From: Iris pallida
Taxonomy: Eukaryota > Streptophyta > Magnoliopsida > Asparagales > Iridaceae
Assembly (NCBI GenBank): GCA_029216955.1
Contig: JANAVB010031417.1
Coordinates: 23,952,331 to 24,016,330, forward strand
Reading direction: 5' to 3'
DNA length: 64,000 bases
The position numbers and the translations under genes were made by a program. Positions 1 through 10,442 of the stretch are shown here, one piece after another (within the stretch, counting starts at the first letter, position 1; every line of letters starts with the position of its first letter). Under the pieces are notes generated by a model. The model had not been told where the DNA came from. It searched no databases and saw only the letters and a program-made list of their open reading frames with translations.

Positions 1-327
1 CCGAGGACCAGGCTTTATCTTACGAGGATGTACCTCGGGGAAACTCATCTAGTTTGCGTAGTTGCTTGGGATATTTATTGTAGTCATGTATTAGACTACG
101 TATTTTGTAACTGGACATGTATCCAGTTTTACATTTCAGACTTGTGCTTGGACTTATTACTATATGAGACGACTTTTGTGTTTGGAGCATTTGACTCTTA
201 TTTACTTATAGAACTGTTAGCACATTTAGTCTTATCTTGTTATTCTAGAACAGCTTACTCGCTTTATCTCAAGCGTAGGCTGGACATAACTCGGCCCGGC
301 CCAACGATTTGGGTACGGGTCGTGACA
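1..327 (+). repeat. 3' end of an LTR, cut by the window edge
   Basis: The block ends in GGGTCGTGACA at 327, which is the 3' terminus seen inverted at 23176 and 40697 in this window, so it is the end of a plus-oriented LTR of that superfamily. The next five bases (ATGAT, 328-332) lie inside a gypsy integrase and would be the target duplication, but the other side is outside the window. No coding sequence is credible here. Confidence 0.75.
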
Positions 328-1058
328 ATGATATAGGCTAAGGCAGATGCTTGGACCAGAGATGATCACACGAACTATTGAGGTGGTCCGACAAGTCAGA
401 GATCATCTTCGGTTTGCACAAGATCGCCAGCGTCATTGGCCGATTCTCATCGGCGACCCCTTGAATTTTCTATCGGTGACCATGTATTCATTAGGATCTC
501 GCCTACCCGTGGCGTCATTCGTTTCGGCGTACAGGAAAAGCTTAGTCCTAGGTATATAGGGCCGTTCGACATTCTAGAGCGAGTAGGTGATGTGTTCTAT
601 CGTCTCGCTCTTCCGCCGTCGTTACGTGAGGTGCATGATGTCTTCCATGTATCCCAATTACGACGGTATATCCCGAATTCGAGTCATGTCCTTGATCATT
701 CGAAATTGGTTGTTGGTGCCAACCTTTTGCATGAGGAGAGACCCGTATCCATATTGAACCGAAGAGAGAAGATACTCAAAACAAGACTATCAAGTTAGTC
801 CGTGTTGCTTGGGGTCATCACTCTTTGGGTGAGTCAACGTGGGAGCGTGAGGATGATATCCGATCGCGATATCCTGACTTGCTTGACTCGTAAGGTAAAA
901 TGTCTTTCTTATGCCTTATGCTTTAATTCCTTGCTTGCATGAATGATTGCTTGATTGATTGCTTAGTATAACTTGTCTGTGATTAGTATAACTTGCTCGA
1001 CATCTCTAGCCTCTTGATTAAATTTCTAGGACGAAATTCTTTTAAGGTGGGTAGAGTT
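328..1058 (+). pseudogene. Ty3/gypsy integrase C-terminus with chromodomain-like tail (broken)
   Basis: The translation from about 436 to 798 matches the 3' end of pol in the element at 48982-50016: the HRRPLEFSIGDHVF block, the REVHDVFHVSQLRRY block and the RPVSILNRREKILK block. The tail after 798 (WGHHSLGESTWEREDDIRSRYPDL) is in another frame and is the chromodomain-like end typical of plant chromoviruses. At least two frameshifts are visible: one base lost near 437 and a deletion near 780. An LTR inserted at 327 removes everything upstream. A polypurine-like run (AAGGTGGGTAGAGT) precedes the LTR that begins at 1059. It is a dead fragment of the same family as the element at 44936-53057. 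Confidence 0.85.
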
Positions 1059-1688
1059 GTCACCATCTGATTTTGTTATACGTATTTTGGTATACGTATA
1101 CGTATCTCGGACCCGTATTTTGACTTATCCTGACTGGCTAGTCTTGGATTTTGTATTGGCCTAGGTTAATTAGCATTTCATGGTTCATGTAGTTTATTTT
1201 GGCTTTGGCATGCATCGGGTTCGGTTGGGTTCGGCATGGTTTGGGTTAGTATGCAAACCCCTACCTACCACCATCCATCATTTATTAACCCAACAACCCT
1301 TCTCTCTCCTCATTCACTTTCTCATTAACACCTTCTTCCTGATAACTCTCTCTCCACCTACCTAGAGAGAGGCTTAGCAAGTGCAACTTGCTTCATGGAG
1401 GAACTCCATTTTTGTTGTTCCATTATCTTCCTCACGAGATTCTAAGACACTTTAGTACTTAGCAGTTTAATTTCTATAGTATATTTCTCGTAGATCTAAG
1501 TTTGTTGTATTTCGGATTTCTTGGGTTTTGACCTACTGAACTTGGATGTTTCCGGAGATTGAGAGTTCCATGTAGTAGGAATCTCGATTTTACGCAAGTT
1601 TGGCCTTTGAATGGTTGGATCAAGTCTTGGCCGAAATGGGGTTTCTTGAGTTCTTGAGTCCCATGGCTGCTTGTCTCGGCCTTGGGGA
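1059..1688 (+). repeat. 3' LTR of the chromovirus remnant, first part
   Basis: It starts with TGTCACCATCTG directly after the polypurine-like tract. It contains a leader-like block (GAGAGAGGCTTAGCAAGTGC at about 1364) that is also found in the LTR at 50184-53057. The pararetrovirus insertion interrupts it at 1688/1689. Positions 1271-1688 are repeated at 19052-19470 on the far side of the virus. Confidence 0.85.
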
Positions 1689-1741
1689 AAATAACAAAAA
1701 GGAGAGATAACTTACTAAGAACCAGTAGATCTTTATTTATT

Positions 1742-1755
1742 TGGCTCTGATACCA
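1742..1755 (-). promoter_or_regulatory. Viral primer binding site (tRNA-Met), left copy
   Basis: On the minus strand this reads TGGTATCAGAGCCA, the complement of the 3' end of plant initiator tRNA-Met, the usual primer of caulimovirids. An AATAAATAAA polyadenylation-like run follows immediately. Confidence 0.9.
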
Positions 1756-1874
1756 GATTCTTGTACACAAGCGGAAAGAAAGCGGAAAGAAATGAACAAA
1801 AGCAGAAACACTCAGAACACACTTATTACAAAACACTCTCAAACTCCGTTGCCCTTAATCACACACAATCCCAT

Positions 1875-1884
1875 CTATATATAG
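1875..1884 (-). promoter_or_regulatory. TATA box, left copy of the viral promoter
   Basis: CTATATATAG (palindromic) lies about 120 bases upstream of the primer site on the minus strand. The same element is found at 10104, 10249 and 18945, which supports a 35S-like pregenomic promoter. Confidence 0.7.
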
Positions 1885-2068
1885 GGAAGTAAGGGTCGGT
1901 ACTAACCGGTTAAGCCAGTAAGGGCTACCGGTGTCTGCCAGTCTCTCCTCAATCAGTGAGGAAAGATTCCTCCCCATCCTTCCTTCTCATCCGAATTGGC
2001 TGGTGAGATGTCACATCAACTTTCGGTGAGATGTCACATTCGCAATTAGTGCGCAGTCACCATCAACT

Positions 2069-2485
2069 TTAGATGGTATGCCGTCTTGTCAATGCTTTAT
2101 TCGTTTCGGATTGAAACGAATCTTCCACCTGTCCCCCAGCTGGTGGTGAGTCATCAGAACTGCTACTAGTGGGAGGTGAGTCATTGTCCTCGTCAGTAGG
2201 GATGTATTCAGGAGTAATTACCTCCGCCTCATAGACCCAGATAGGTTGAGGGTCAGCCTGAATTTCGTCCCACCATCCGTCCCAGTCATAGAGATAAGAT
2301 GGCGAATCATCATCAACAGGCATTCTCTGTAACTGTTCTTCAGTAGGTATCAATGGTGCCTCAGCATAGTCAATATCTGCATAATCAGTGTCAGAAAAAA
2401 ACTCTGAAGGAACTGATCCGCAGACTGAATCGTCTGGTAAGTCAACCGGCCCAGGGCAAGAACCAACTGATTCGTCAGTATCCAT
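2069..2485 (-). CDS. Small acidic Trp-rich viral protein of unknown function, left copy
   Basis: The ORF of about 138 codons starts at the first ATG (2483-2485), 26 bases after the stop of the preceding ORF. It is strongly acidic, has a YDWDGWWDEI motif in its middle and a Ser/Asp-rich stretch near the C-terminus. It is open in both genome copies and the copies differ by one visible residue. That identity does not prove selection, because the copies are recent duplicates. It is the last gene before the promoter region. I do not recognise a family. It could be a small cavemovirus-like 3' ORF product, which is a guess from position only. Confidence 0.6.
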   Translation of the reverse strand: MDTDESVGSCPGPVDLPDDSVCGSVPSEFFSDTDYADIDYAEAPLIPTEEQLQRMPVDDDSPSYLYDWDGWWDEIQADPQPIWVYEAEVITPEYIPTDEDNDSPPTSSSSDDSPPAGGQVEDSFQSETNKALTRRHTI

Positions 2486-2511
2486 AAAACAGAGGAGTTG
2501 CCCACCAAGCT

Positions 2512-4007
2512 TCACAGCTGCATCAGTTGAGACGCGATTGTAGCCTCAGCGAGAATCGCATCCTCCGCGCTGTCGTCTCCTTTAGCCTGAACACCTGCAG
2601 GACCAAGGCACATGTTGTCGAAAAAATCCAAGAGCAGGATCTCATTATCTTCTTCGTTGACGGGCTTCACGGTAATGTAGTCCGCCAAAATGATGGTGCT
2701 GCTGCAGGAGAGGACCGCCTGTCCTCCGAAAGTTTTCGGGCTTCAGCAAAGAACTCCTTAGCAGCGCCATATCTCTCCTTCCCTTCATGGAAGTTGCCCT
2801 TCTTGAAGGTAGAGAACTGAAGTCCTGGATCTCCGTCAAGGCGATGGAGCTCCCAAATCTGATATGAGGGGAAGCATTTGATGTAGCGCTTCTCCTCCCA
2901 AATACTCCAGATTCTGAACCTGAACATGTTCTGGAACCTGGAAGCACAAGCTTTCGCTCCTTCCCAGCAAATTTCTGGGATAAACTGTTTATAGATATTT
3001 TCGTCCAAGGAGCAGATGAACATTTCATGGACGAAACCCTTTTTAATTTGTACGGATAAATTTACAATCTCCTGGAAACAAGAAACCAGGTGAATGTTTC
3101 CGTAACTTGAATATATGACCTCTAATCCTTCAAAGTACTTAGTGATGTTGGAATCATCTAGGCGTCTGAAGTATTGTAAGAGGCGGGCTTCATCAATCAG
3201 CCCCTGCTTGTATCTAGTTATCATTCCCTGAGCCATGCCCTCAGCATCCATGCTTTGGGTTCGTTCGTCATCAATGTTCAGGGAGGTGCAGAGTTTTAGC
3301 AAGTCTGGTATACGAAGATTGACCAGATCATGGCTATGAATCTGCTCGAGAATTTTACTGAGTTCTTTGTGCTCTGAAGAAGGTCCACAAAAAAGATCCC
3401 TCTCCATGGCGTCAAGTGCAGGAGACCTTGAAGTAGCGCTAGAGGCCATCATCGTAAGAGCCTGCTGCCTGACATCAAACAATTTTGAATTTAGCTGCTC
3501 AGACTTCTCTCGAACAGCAAGGAACTGTTTTTCAATCTGGGATAACCAAAAATTGGCTCCCTTAGTGTCGTTAGACTGAATGGCTCGATAGCAGCCATTG
3601 AACTTATCCCAAGCATCCTTGTCATTTCTTTCAAGTTCTTGGTTGTACCAGTTCTTCACCACAGTGCTGGCGAAGGTCTTGTTTTGCTGGAAAGGTACGA
3701 GCCGCTTGGGTCCACCTTTCAGAAGTTGTTGGGCCTGTGTGCCCTGCTGAGCCTGTACGGCTTGAGAGGCCTGTGTGGCCTGAACTTGGGCCTGTGTGCC
3801 CTGAGGTGCTGATACGGCCATAGGGCTGTTCGCCTGGCCTACCACGACTGGAACTGGGCTATTTGCCTTGGGCGTTCCAGCAGATGACGAAGATGCCTGT
3901 GCGGCACCAGCTTTGGCCTTTTTCTGGCCGGTAACAGGAGTGAAGGCATCCTGCCTCTTCATCTCCTCGTGAATGGACTTCATTTTCCGGTAGTCCTCCG
4001 GATCCAT
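2512..4007 (-). pseudogene. Viral ORF in the transactivator/viroplasmin position, left copy (frameshifted)
   Basis: The start chosen is the ATG at 4005-4007 (MDPEDYRK), just past the pol stop at 4012-4014, a spacing that suits reinitiation. The N-terminal quarter is Ala/Gln-rich with repeated QATQA/QQGTQAQ units. The middle and C-terminus look globular and helical. One base is missing near 2727 compared with the right copy, so the reading frame leaves the original frame and ends near 2667. The position between pol and the last ORF is where caulimovirids keep the translation transactivator/inclusion-body protein. I see no convincing sequence motif of that family, so the role is inferred from position. 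Confidence 0.6.
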
Positions 4008-4011
4008 AGCA

Positions 4012-5967
4012 TCACGAAGGCCTGGTAAGAGTATCAGCAAGAAAGTTAGTATATCCGGGAATATAATTAACTTCATAATTAAAAATCTCTAAATAAAGAG
4101 CAATTCGAATCCTTCGAAGATTTTCTTCTGGATTATTAATAGTTTTCTTTTTAAGAAACTGAGCCACAGATTTATTGTCAGTTTCAATAATAAAATTTCT
4201 GTAAAGTAGATAAATGCGCAAACTCTTTATTGCTAATTTGACAGCAAGTAACTCCTTGTCATAAGTCGCGTACTTAATCTGGGTTTTAGTGAATTTTCCA
4301 GAGGTATACGCAACAATTTCTTTATTTTTTGCAATTAATACTCCTGCCCAAAAGTAATCAGAAGCATCAGTTTGCATAACAAGTTTATCTTCATTCAAAG
4401 GAAAATAAAGGATTTTCTGGTCTTTTACCAGTTCCTTAATTTTAGCAATTTCTTCTTTTTCACTTAATGAAAGTGTAATTGATATTCTACTAGTATCCCA
4501 TTTCCTAGGTTGTTCACCAGTCTCAGTTTTATACTTGGCTTGTTCAGCTGCTAGCTTATCTTGTAATTTTTCAACTCTAGCAGAAAGGTGAGGAATAAAC
4601 TTTCTACCGTAGTTAAGCAATCCAAGAAAACTCTGAAGTTCCTTCAACGTTTTGAAGTCTTCAGGAAAATCTTTTATCTTAGCATAGATATGTTGCTGTA
4701 ACTCAATTTGTCCATTTTTTATTACTTTTCCCAAGAAATCAATTTCTGTTCTGAACAGTTCGATTTTCTTAGGGCTAAGTATAATTCCATTATCAAGTAA
4801 TAACCTGGTCACTTGTAATAAATGATCTTTATGATCTTCCGCAGTTTTGGAGAACACAAGAATATCATCAATATAAACAACAACAAAATCTAGGTGTCCA
4901 AAAATTGAATTCATCCATTTCTGGAATATTTGTGGAGCGTTTTTTAATCCAAACGGCATAACAAGCCATTCGAAATGTCCCTGAGGACAACTGAATGCAG
5001 TTAGCTCAATGGAAGTTTTATCAGCTAGCTTTAGTTGCCAAAAACCAGACTTGGCATCAAACTTACTATAAAACTTAGCTCCCTGTATCTGCCTAATAAG
5101 ATTTTCAGCAGAGGGGATAAAATAACCATCAAACTTTGTATAGCTGTTAAGCTTACGATAATTAATAACCATCCTAGCCTTTCCTCTTTTTATCTCAGCG
5201 TGATTTCTAACTAAGAATGCTGGAGATGAATGAGTACTATGGCTTTTTTGTATTAGTTTTAATCGAAGTAGTTCGTCAATCTGCTTAGCGAATTCCTCCC
5301 TGTCAGTGGGAGAAACCATAATGCTATTAACACGAACTTTCGATTCTTTATGTGCATCTAAAAGCTCAATCTTACAATATCGTGGTGCCTTATCAAACCA
5401 TTTTAATGGATTATCAGAATATAATGGTTCTAACATGCCATGAATAACTTTCTGGAAATTATTATCAGTCGGAATATTGTATGTGCATATTTTATCATCT
5501 ATCTCACCACGCTGTGCTGCGGGTGGAAATTTTGTAGCAAGTGAAACATTAAATGGCACGCGAGGTATGGAGCGTCCATCAATGTCAAAATAATGACGAT
5601 TAAAGGGAGGATAATTATGCAGATTATCCATTCCTAATAAACAATCATTATCGAAATCTTTCGGTAATAGTCGAAAAGTGTACTGATATGTCTTAAAATT
5701 ACCATGAATATCAGGAATTTGGACATCAATAAGTGCCCCAAACTCAACAGATATCTGGCGACCCATAAAATCATTTAGTCTACAAGGTTTGTCTAGCTTG
5801 TATCGTAAATGTTCGGGTATAAACATTTCTTATAATAAACTTACTTCGGCTCCTATGTCAAGGAGTGCATGAATAGTTAGTTCTTTATATCCAGGGGTGC
5901 AAATAGTTAAAGGTATGTAAATATGTCCCTGTGGATATGTTTTAAGATCAAGGGTTGTCTTGAGCAT
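4012..5967 (-). pseudogene. pol: Viral pol: protease, reverse transcriptase, RNase H, left copy (broken)
   Basis: From 5826 to 4012 the frame is open for 604 codons and carries the RT (FDAKSGFWQLKL, FEWLVMPFGLKNAP, FVVVYIDDILVFSKT) and RNase H with its D-E-D-D set (MQTDAS, KELLAVK, ETDNKS, LADTLTR). The likely original start is the ATG at 5965-5967. The N-terminal aspartic protease is damaged twice: a TAA stop at 5830-5832 replaces the CAA of the right copy, and the active-site DTG has become DIG (codon 5854-5856, ACA to ATA). Both are C-to-T changes on the coding strand. The RT and RNase H catalytic residues remain. Confidence 0.9.
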
Positions 5968-6025
5968 TGTCTAAATTAAGTAATTTTTCCCATTCAAGGG
6001 TATTAAGTTGGTTCTTTTTTCTTCA

Positions 6026-7588
6026 TTAAGAAAGATCAGAAGTATTTTCCCTAATAGGGGGTAACGCTGAACTTAGCATAAGATTATCTCTTCTGGATTT
6101 ATCATTGATCATAAGACTAGTTCTTCCCTCCATAGGTGGATCACTGATACTACTTCTATGGGCAGAGATTTCAGGAGAAATAGATATTCTTCCTGTATCA
6201 AGATGGCCCATGGAATTAGATCGCGAAATCCTTACCGAATTAGAGGATGAAGCCTCATCATCATGTGACTGGGGTCTTCGTCCACTTAATACAGTAGAGA
6301 TAGTATTGCCAGAAGCAATAAAGTACTCAGTAGGTACTTCCAGTTTAGGTTTTAAGGATTTGACAAATATTTGCATTTCATTGTCAAGCCTTAAATGTTC
6401 TAATTTAACTAATCTGGGTTGTATAGTTTTACCCATACCAACCTCGAAGAGTTTAACTAGATGTTTAGGTGTGATGGATTTAAACGTAGGAGTATCGTTT
6501 AAAGCCATACAATGTTCCCATTGAATACCTAAAACCTTGGATCCCGGCATAAGCTCTATGCCTTGAAGGTTAATAGATAAAGTACATGTTTTCTCTATAT
6601 TCTCATCATCAAGACTTATAGAGAAATCAGGATGTATATTTATCCCAAATAGTCTATTTACTAAATTTGATTTAGCTCCCCCAATAATACTGTTAAGAGG
6701 GCTATTAATGATACGTTCATCCATACAAACCACAAGTATGGGAGTATCAATTCCAGTTCTAAATAGACCAGTTATTTTTAACTGAATTAACCCGATATGT
6801 AGATACCTCATCTTTGGGTATTTCTTTCTAATTTTTTCTATTTTCTTTTTATCAAGTAGACAGATGGAAGAAAAATCTTCTCCACCACGCAACTCGATAT
6901 TTCCTTGCATTCTTTCGAACACATAGGTGTGTTTATTTAAAAATCGAGATTGGAAGGATATAGGTTTATATACTTCCTTTTTATCAGAATGAGGAATAGC
7001 TTCTTTAAGCTTTTCCAAATCTTCATCAGTAATGTCGAATTGTTCACCTTCACTTTGTTGTAGGCTTGAATTCGAAGTTTCTTCTGAAATTAGTTTATTC
7101 ATATAGATTCTAAACTCATAGTAGTGTTCTTCAGGGTCTCTCCGGTCGGAACTAATACCAGAACTAGAACCTGGTTGAGGAACCGCTTTGGAAGGAAGAA
7201 TATCTTCCACCATAGGTAGATCCTCATATTTATGTATTACTAATAACCCAATAGGGTCACCTCGGTGAATAATATAATCACCCTCATATACTGTATTTTT
7301 TACGGTAATACATACATTATGTCTCGACACTGGTTCAATAAAACCTTGTGTCAAAAGTATGCCTTTATTTGTATGTAAAGGAACACTATGGATAATACCA
7401 TAATAACCAAGGGGTATAAAGATGCGTAAACCAAGACGTATCTCGGCACTTCTGTATCGTTTAATACAGACATCCTCTTTAGAGTATAAAGTATATCCAG
7501 CAGAAATCCCTTCTTTAACAGGGAGGATAGCTTTATCGTCTAATAGAGTGATGCGTATCTGATTATAAGTTTTATTTATTGTATTCAT
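6026..7588 (-). CDS. Viral dUTPase-like domain fused to 30K movement protein, left copy
   Basis: A 520-codon open frame. Residues about 10-120 resemble a trimeric dUTPase: SAGYTLYS (residues 29-36, motif 1), a PLGYYGIIHSVPL stretch (motif 2), GFIEPVSRHNVCIT (motif 3) and HRGDPIGLLVI (108-118, motif 4). The acidic residues expected in motifs 1 and 3 are Thr and Pro/Val here, so catalysis is doubtful. After a Ser/Glu-rich linker comes a 30K-superfamily movement protein (RYLHIGLIQLKITGLFRTG, then IHPDFSISL). In the right copy the dUTPase-like part is continuous with the coat protein, so this ATG at 7588 is probably internal to a longer polyprotein. The frame upstream is broken by a 2-base loss near 7670. 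Confidence 0.75.
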   Translation of the reverse strand: MNTINKTYNQIRITLLDDKAILPVKEGISAGYTLYSKEDVCIKRYRSAEIRLGLRIFIPLGYYGIIHSVPLHTNKGILLTQGFIEPVSRHNVCITVKNTVYEGDYIIHRGDPIGLLVIHKYEDLPMVEDILPSKAVPQPGSSSGISSDRRDPEEHYYEFRIYMNKLISEETSNSSLQQSEGEQFDITDEDLEKLKEAIPHSDKKEVYKPISFQSRFLNKHTYVFERMQGNIELRGGEDFSSICLLDKKKIEKIRKKYPKMRYLHIGLIQLKITGLFRTGIDTPILVVCMDERIINSPLNSIIGGAKSNLVNRLFGINIHPDFSISLDDENIEKTCTLSINLQGIELMPGSKVLGIQWEHCMALNDTPTFKSITPKHLVKLFEVGMGKTIQPRLVKLEHLRLDNEMQIFVKSLKPKLEVPTEYFIASGNTISTVLSGRRPQSHDDEASSSNSVRISRSNSMGHLDTGRISISPEISAHRSSISDPPMEGRTSLMINDKSRRDNLMLSSALPPIRENTSDLS

Positions 7589-7662
7589 ATTAATCTTGAG
7601 ATGCTCTATAGCATTACTTAGATTCTCAACTTCGGAAGAATAATCTTCTCCAGAGGATTCAT

Positions 7663-9554
7663 CTAAGACTCAATCTCGTATATAGATGAAGCAGAAGTAT
7701 TACTGCTAACTTCATCAATGGTCCCAATATGAATACCAAATTCATCAAGATCTGTTATGATCACGCTTTTTATATTCTCAGGACATTCATTAGCGAAGTG
7801 TCCCTCCTTGTTGCATTTGAAACATTTGCAACCCTTCTTAAATTTTTTACGTTTGATAAATTTCCTTTTTCGAAAATTCTTTTCTGTTTTAAACTTCTTT
7901 TTGAAGTTAGGTTTCCATTTTTTCCTAGTAATTTTCCATTTTTTCTTACTAAGGGTTTTACCCTTTTTCCATGTCTTCTTCCATTTTGGTTTGTGCCAAA
8001 TAGGAGGACAACCAAATTGGTAGTTAACATCTTCCTCATACTTGTTACAACATCTGTAACCAAGTACTGAGTTTTTAATAAATTTGTTCATTTGTGAAGC
8101 TGCCTTGGCTTGCTCACAAGTCTCTTCCATGGTTCTCATACATGCTTTTTTCAGCATACCGTTGTATGTAGACCGTTTAAACCACCTCGTAGTTCATCAT
8201 ATTTAGCTTTAATAATATTGTTCCAAGGATAAGGAATTTTAGTAAAAAATCCCTCCATCCAGAACTCCTTTTCACTATTATTATTTAGATGGAAAATCAG
8301 TCCAATATATTTGGACACAAATTCCTCAAGCATACAGATGTCACACAAAATCATTTTGTGGAGTATCTTACTGTAATTTTTTGTTGCTTGAGAGACTTCA
8401 CCTGTGAAGTCGGCCAAGAGCTGTTTTATTAGCTCGTTAAGTGCGAAGAATTTATCCGGATTAGCTTTAAGAGTCTCAATTTTCTGAGGATTTAACATTT
8501 CAAAGTTACGTAACCAAGCAATGCAATCACCTTGCCAATGACTAGTGGCATAGTGAATAAATCCTTCAGTACTAATATCCGCAGGAAGGAAATATGCCAT
8601 TCCTTGCATTTTTTGTAACCAATTAGAGAGATATTCTCCAATTTGTTTGTGTGGTATATTTTCAAGATTTAGAATTAATCCATCAGATAAATATCTTTTA
8701 TCATGTTGATAAGCATGTTGAGAAGTATGGAATTTATTCCAATCTTTTCTTCTTTCTTCACGAAATTTTGAAGTATATGGAGAGGTTGCTCCTAAAACCA
8801 CATTAGGATCTCTCATAAGCACTTCAGGACTGGGTGGTAAAGTCCCTATATTCGTAAGTGGTTCTGCTTCGACAATCATTCCCATAGTGTCGGAACTACC
8901 TTGACCTTCTTCATTGGTACGAACGTAGAGAGGTTCTACTTCGTTATCCGAGAGGTCAGAATCTGAACTCTCAGCATACTTCCATTTGAAGAAGTCAATA
9001 GCCTTAGCATGTTGATCATAATATTCATATATTTCTTGACTATCGATATCACCCGACAACTCCTGTTGTTGTAACCTTAAGAAGTGTTTGTAAAAGTTTT
9101 CATCAATTTCTTCTGGAGGAATAGTATTAGTTTCCTTAGAAGAAAGTTTTAACATGTTTATGCTATTGGCCCAACGGCTTCTAGCAATAATCGTTGTATT
9201 AGGGGGTAAGATAGTTGGCCTGCTAGAGGCTGTATCTTCCATAGGAACTTTACCTAAACTCTTTAGGTGATTCCTAATTAGGAAAACCTCACTTCCTAGA
9301 CTTTTTATGTCATTTCTGGCTTGGAAAAGTTCTTTTCCAATCGCAGTAACATCCCTTTGGATACTACGCATGCTTTCATGCATATTACTATTCATAGTAA
9401 CCATAGTATCTACTATGAAGTTGTAAATCCCATTTTCAGGGTTTTCCGTAGAAGGAAGATGAATCAGATGATCGTATCCGATCAAACTGTACGGACAGCG
9501 ATGGTCACTCGCTGCTACCCGTGATTCGGCCTTAGCCTCAATACCGTCTCCCAT
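7663..9554 (-). pseudogene. Viral coat protein with zinc knuckle, left copy (frameshifted)
   Basis: The N-terminal 467 codons (9554-8151) are open from an ATG and match the right copy. They include an acidic N-terminal half and the capsid-like region (WQGDCIAWLRNFEML and following). One base is missing near 8160, and the frame resumes from 8157 to 7663. That part has a Lys/Trp-rich basic segment and an intact CCHC knuckle, CFKCNKEGHFANEC, which in pararetroviruses binds RNA. A second frameshift near 7670 separates it from the dUTPase-like region. The leader between primer site (9971) and start (9554) is about 417 bases. Confidence 0.85.
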
Positions 9555-9970
9555 GGGTGAGGAGTATGTTCTTGAGTATATGAGCTATAATAGGCTCTAG
9601 TATATTTTAACAAAAATATTCTGAGATCCCTGTGATTACTCGTTTTGACCCTTAATTCCGCGGCTAGTCATAGCTCCCCTACGTACATGGACGGCGTCCA
9701 AGTACTACCGTGGTTTTCTGGCAGGGTTTGGCCTCGAACATACGACCACAAGCCTGAACTACCGCTTCACGGAACAAGAGCACAGCTTTGGTTCGTTTCC
9801 TACACCAAGCGTAAGAGCTACACACACATCTTAGCTTTATTCTTGTTAGAATCACTAAGAGACTATTATTGCACAATACTCAAGAACACAGGTATTTACT
9901 CACACATAATTAAAAGAAAATAACAAAAATGAGAGATAACTTACTAAGAACCAGTAGATCTTTATTTATT

Positions 9971-9984
9971 TGGCTCTGATACCA
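9971..9984 (-). promoter_or_regulatory. Viral primer binding site (tRNA-Met), central copy
   Basis: TGGTATCAGAGCCA on the minus strand, complementary to the initiator tRNA-Met 3' end. It lies between the last ORF of the right genome and the coat protein of the left genome, marking the unit boundary of the dimer. Confidence 0.9.
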
Positions 9985-10103
9985 GATTCTTGTACACAAG
10001 CGGAAAGAAAGCGGAAAGAAATGAACAAAAGCAGAAACACTCAGAACACACTTATTACAAAACACTCTCAAACTCCGTTGCCCTTAATCACGCACAATCC
10101 CAT

Positions 10104-10113
10104 CTATATATAG
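10104..10113 (-). promoter_or_regulatory. TATA box, central promoter, proximal unit
   Basis: CTATATATAG about 120 bases upstream of the primer site at 9971-9984, with the same spacing as in the other copies. Confidence 0.65.
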
Positions 10114-10248
10114 GGACTTAAGGGTCGGTACTAACCAAAGCGAAAAGCGGAAAGAATGGAACCAAAGCAGAAACACTCAGAACACACTTATTACACTTAT
10201 TACAAAACACTCTCAAACTCCGTTGCCCTTAATCACACACAATCCCAT

Positions 10249-10258
10249 CTATATATAG
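10249..10258 (-). promoter_or_regulatory. TATA box, central promoter, distal duplicated unit
   Basis: A second CTATATATAG created by the local duplication, about 145 bases further upstream than the standard position. Confidence 0.6.
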
Positions 10259-10442
10259 GGAAGTAAGGGTCGGTACTAACCGGTTAAGCCAGTAAGGGCT
10301 ACCGGTGTCTGCCAGTCTCTCCTCAATCAGTGAGGAAAGATTCCTCCCCATCCTTCCTTCTCATCCGAATTGGCTGGTGAGATGTCACATCAACTTTCGA
10401 TGAGATGTCACATTCGCAATTAGTGCGCAGTCACCATCAACT

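Larger units (their letters stand above)
1689..2068 (-). repeat. Left copy of the viral promoter/primer-site region
   Basis: This is the 3'-most part of the dimer on the minus strand. It repeats the sequence of 9930-10442 and, in part, 18760-19051, including TATA box, primer site and AATAAA signal. The viral sequence stops about 50 bases past the primer site, where host LTR begins. The result is terminal redundancy of about 290 bp that looks LTR-like but lacks TG..CA ends and a 5-bp target duplication. Confidence 0.85.
10009..10281 (-). repeat. Local duplication of the viral TATA/leader segment
   Basis: The segment 10009-10136 is repeated, with small changes, at 10137-10281. It is present only in the central promoter region. 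It duplicates the TATA box (10104-10113 and 10249-10258) and the sequence downstream of it. The second unit has an additional TTACACTTA-type micro-duplication. Confidence 0.8.

Noticed and set aside
1742..1755. tRNA gene fragment
   Set aside because: Only 14 bases match the tRNA-Met 3' end, with no cloverleaf. It is a primer binding site.
7729..8070. Phe/Leu-rich frames on the plus strand (also 16570-16911)
   Set aside because: They are antisense shadows of the Lys-rich segment of the viral coat protein.
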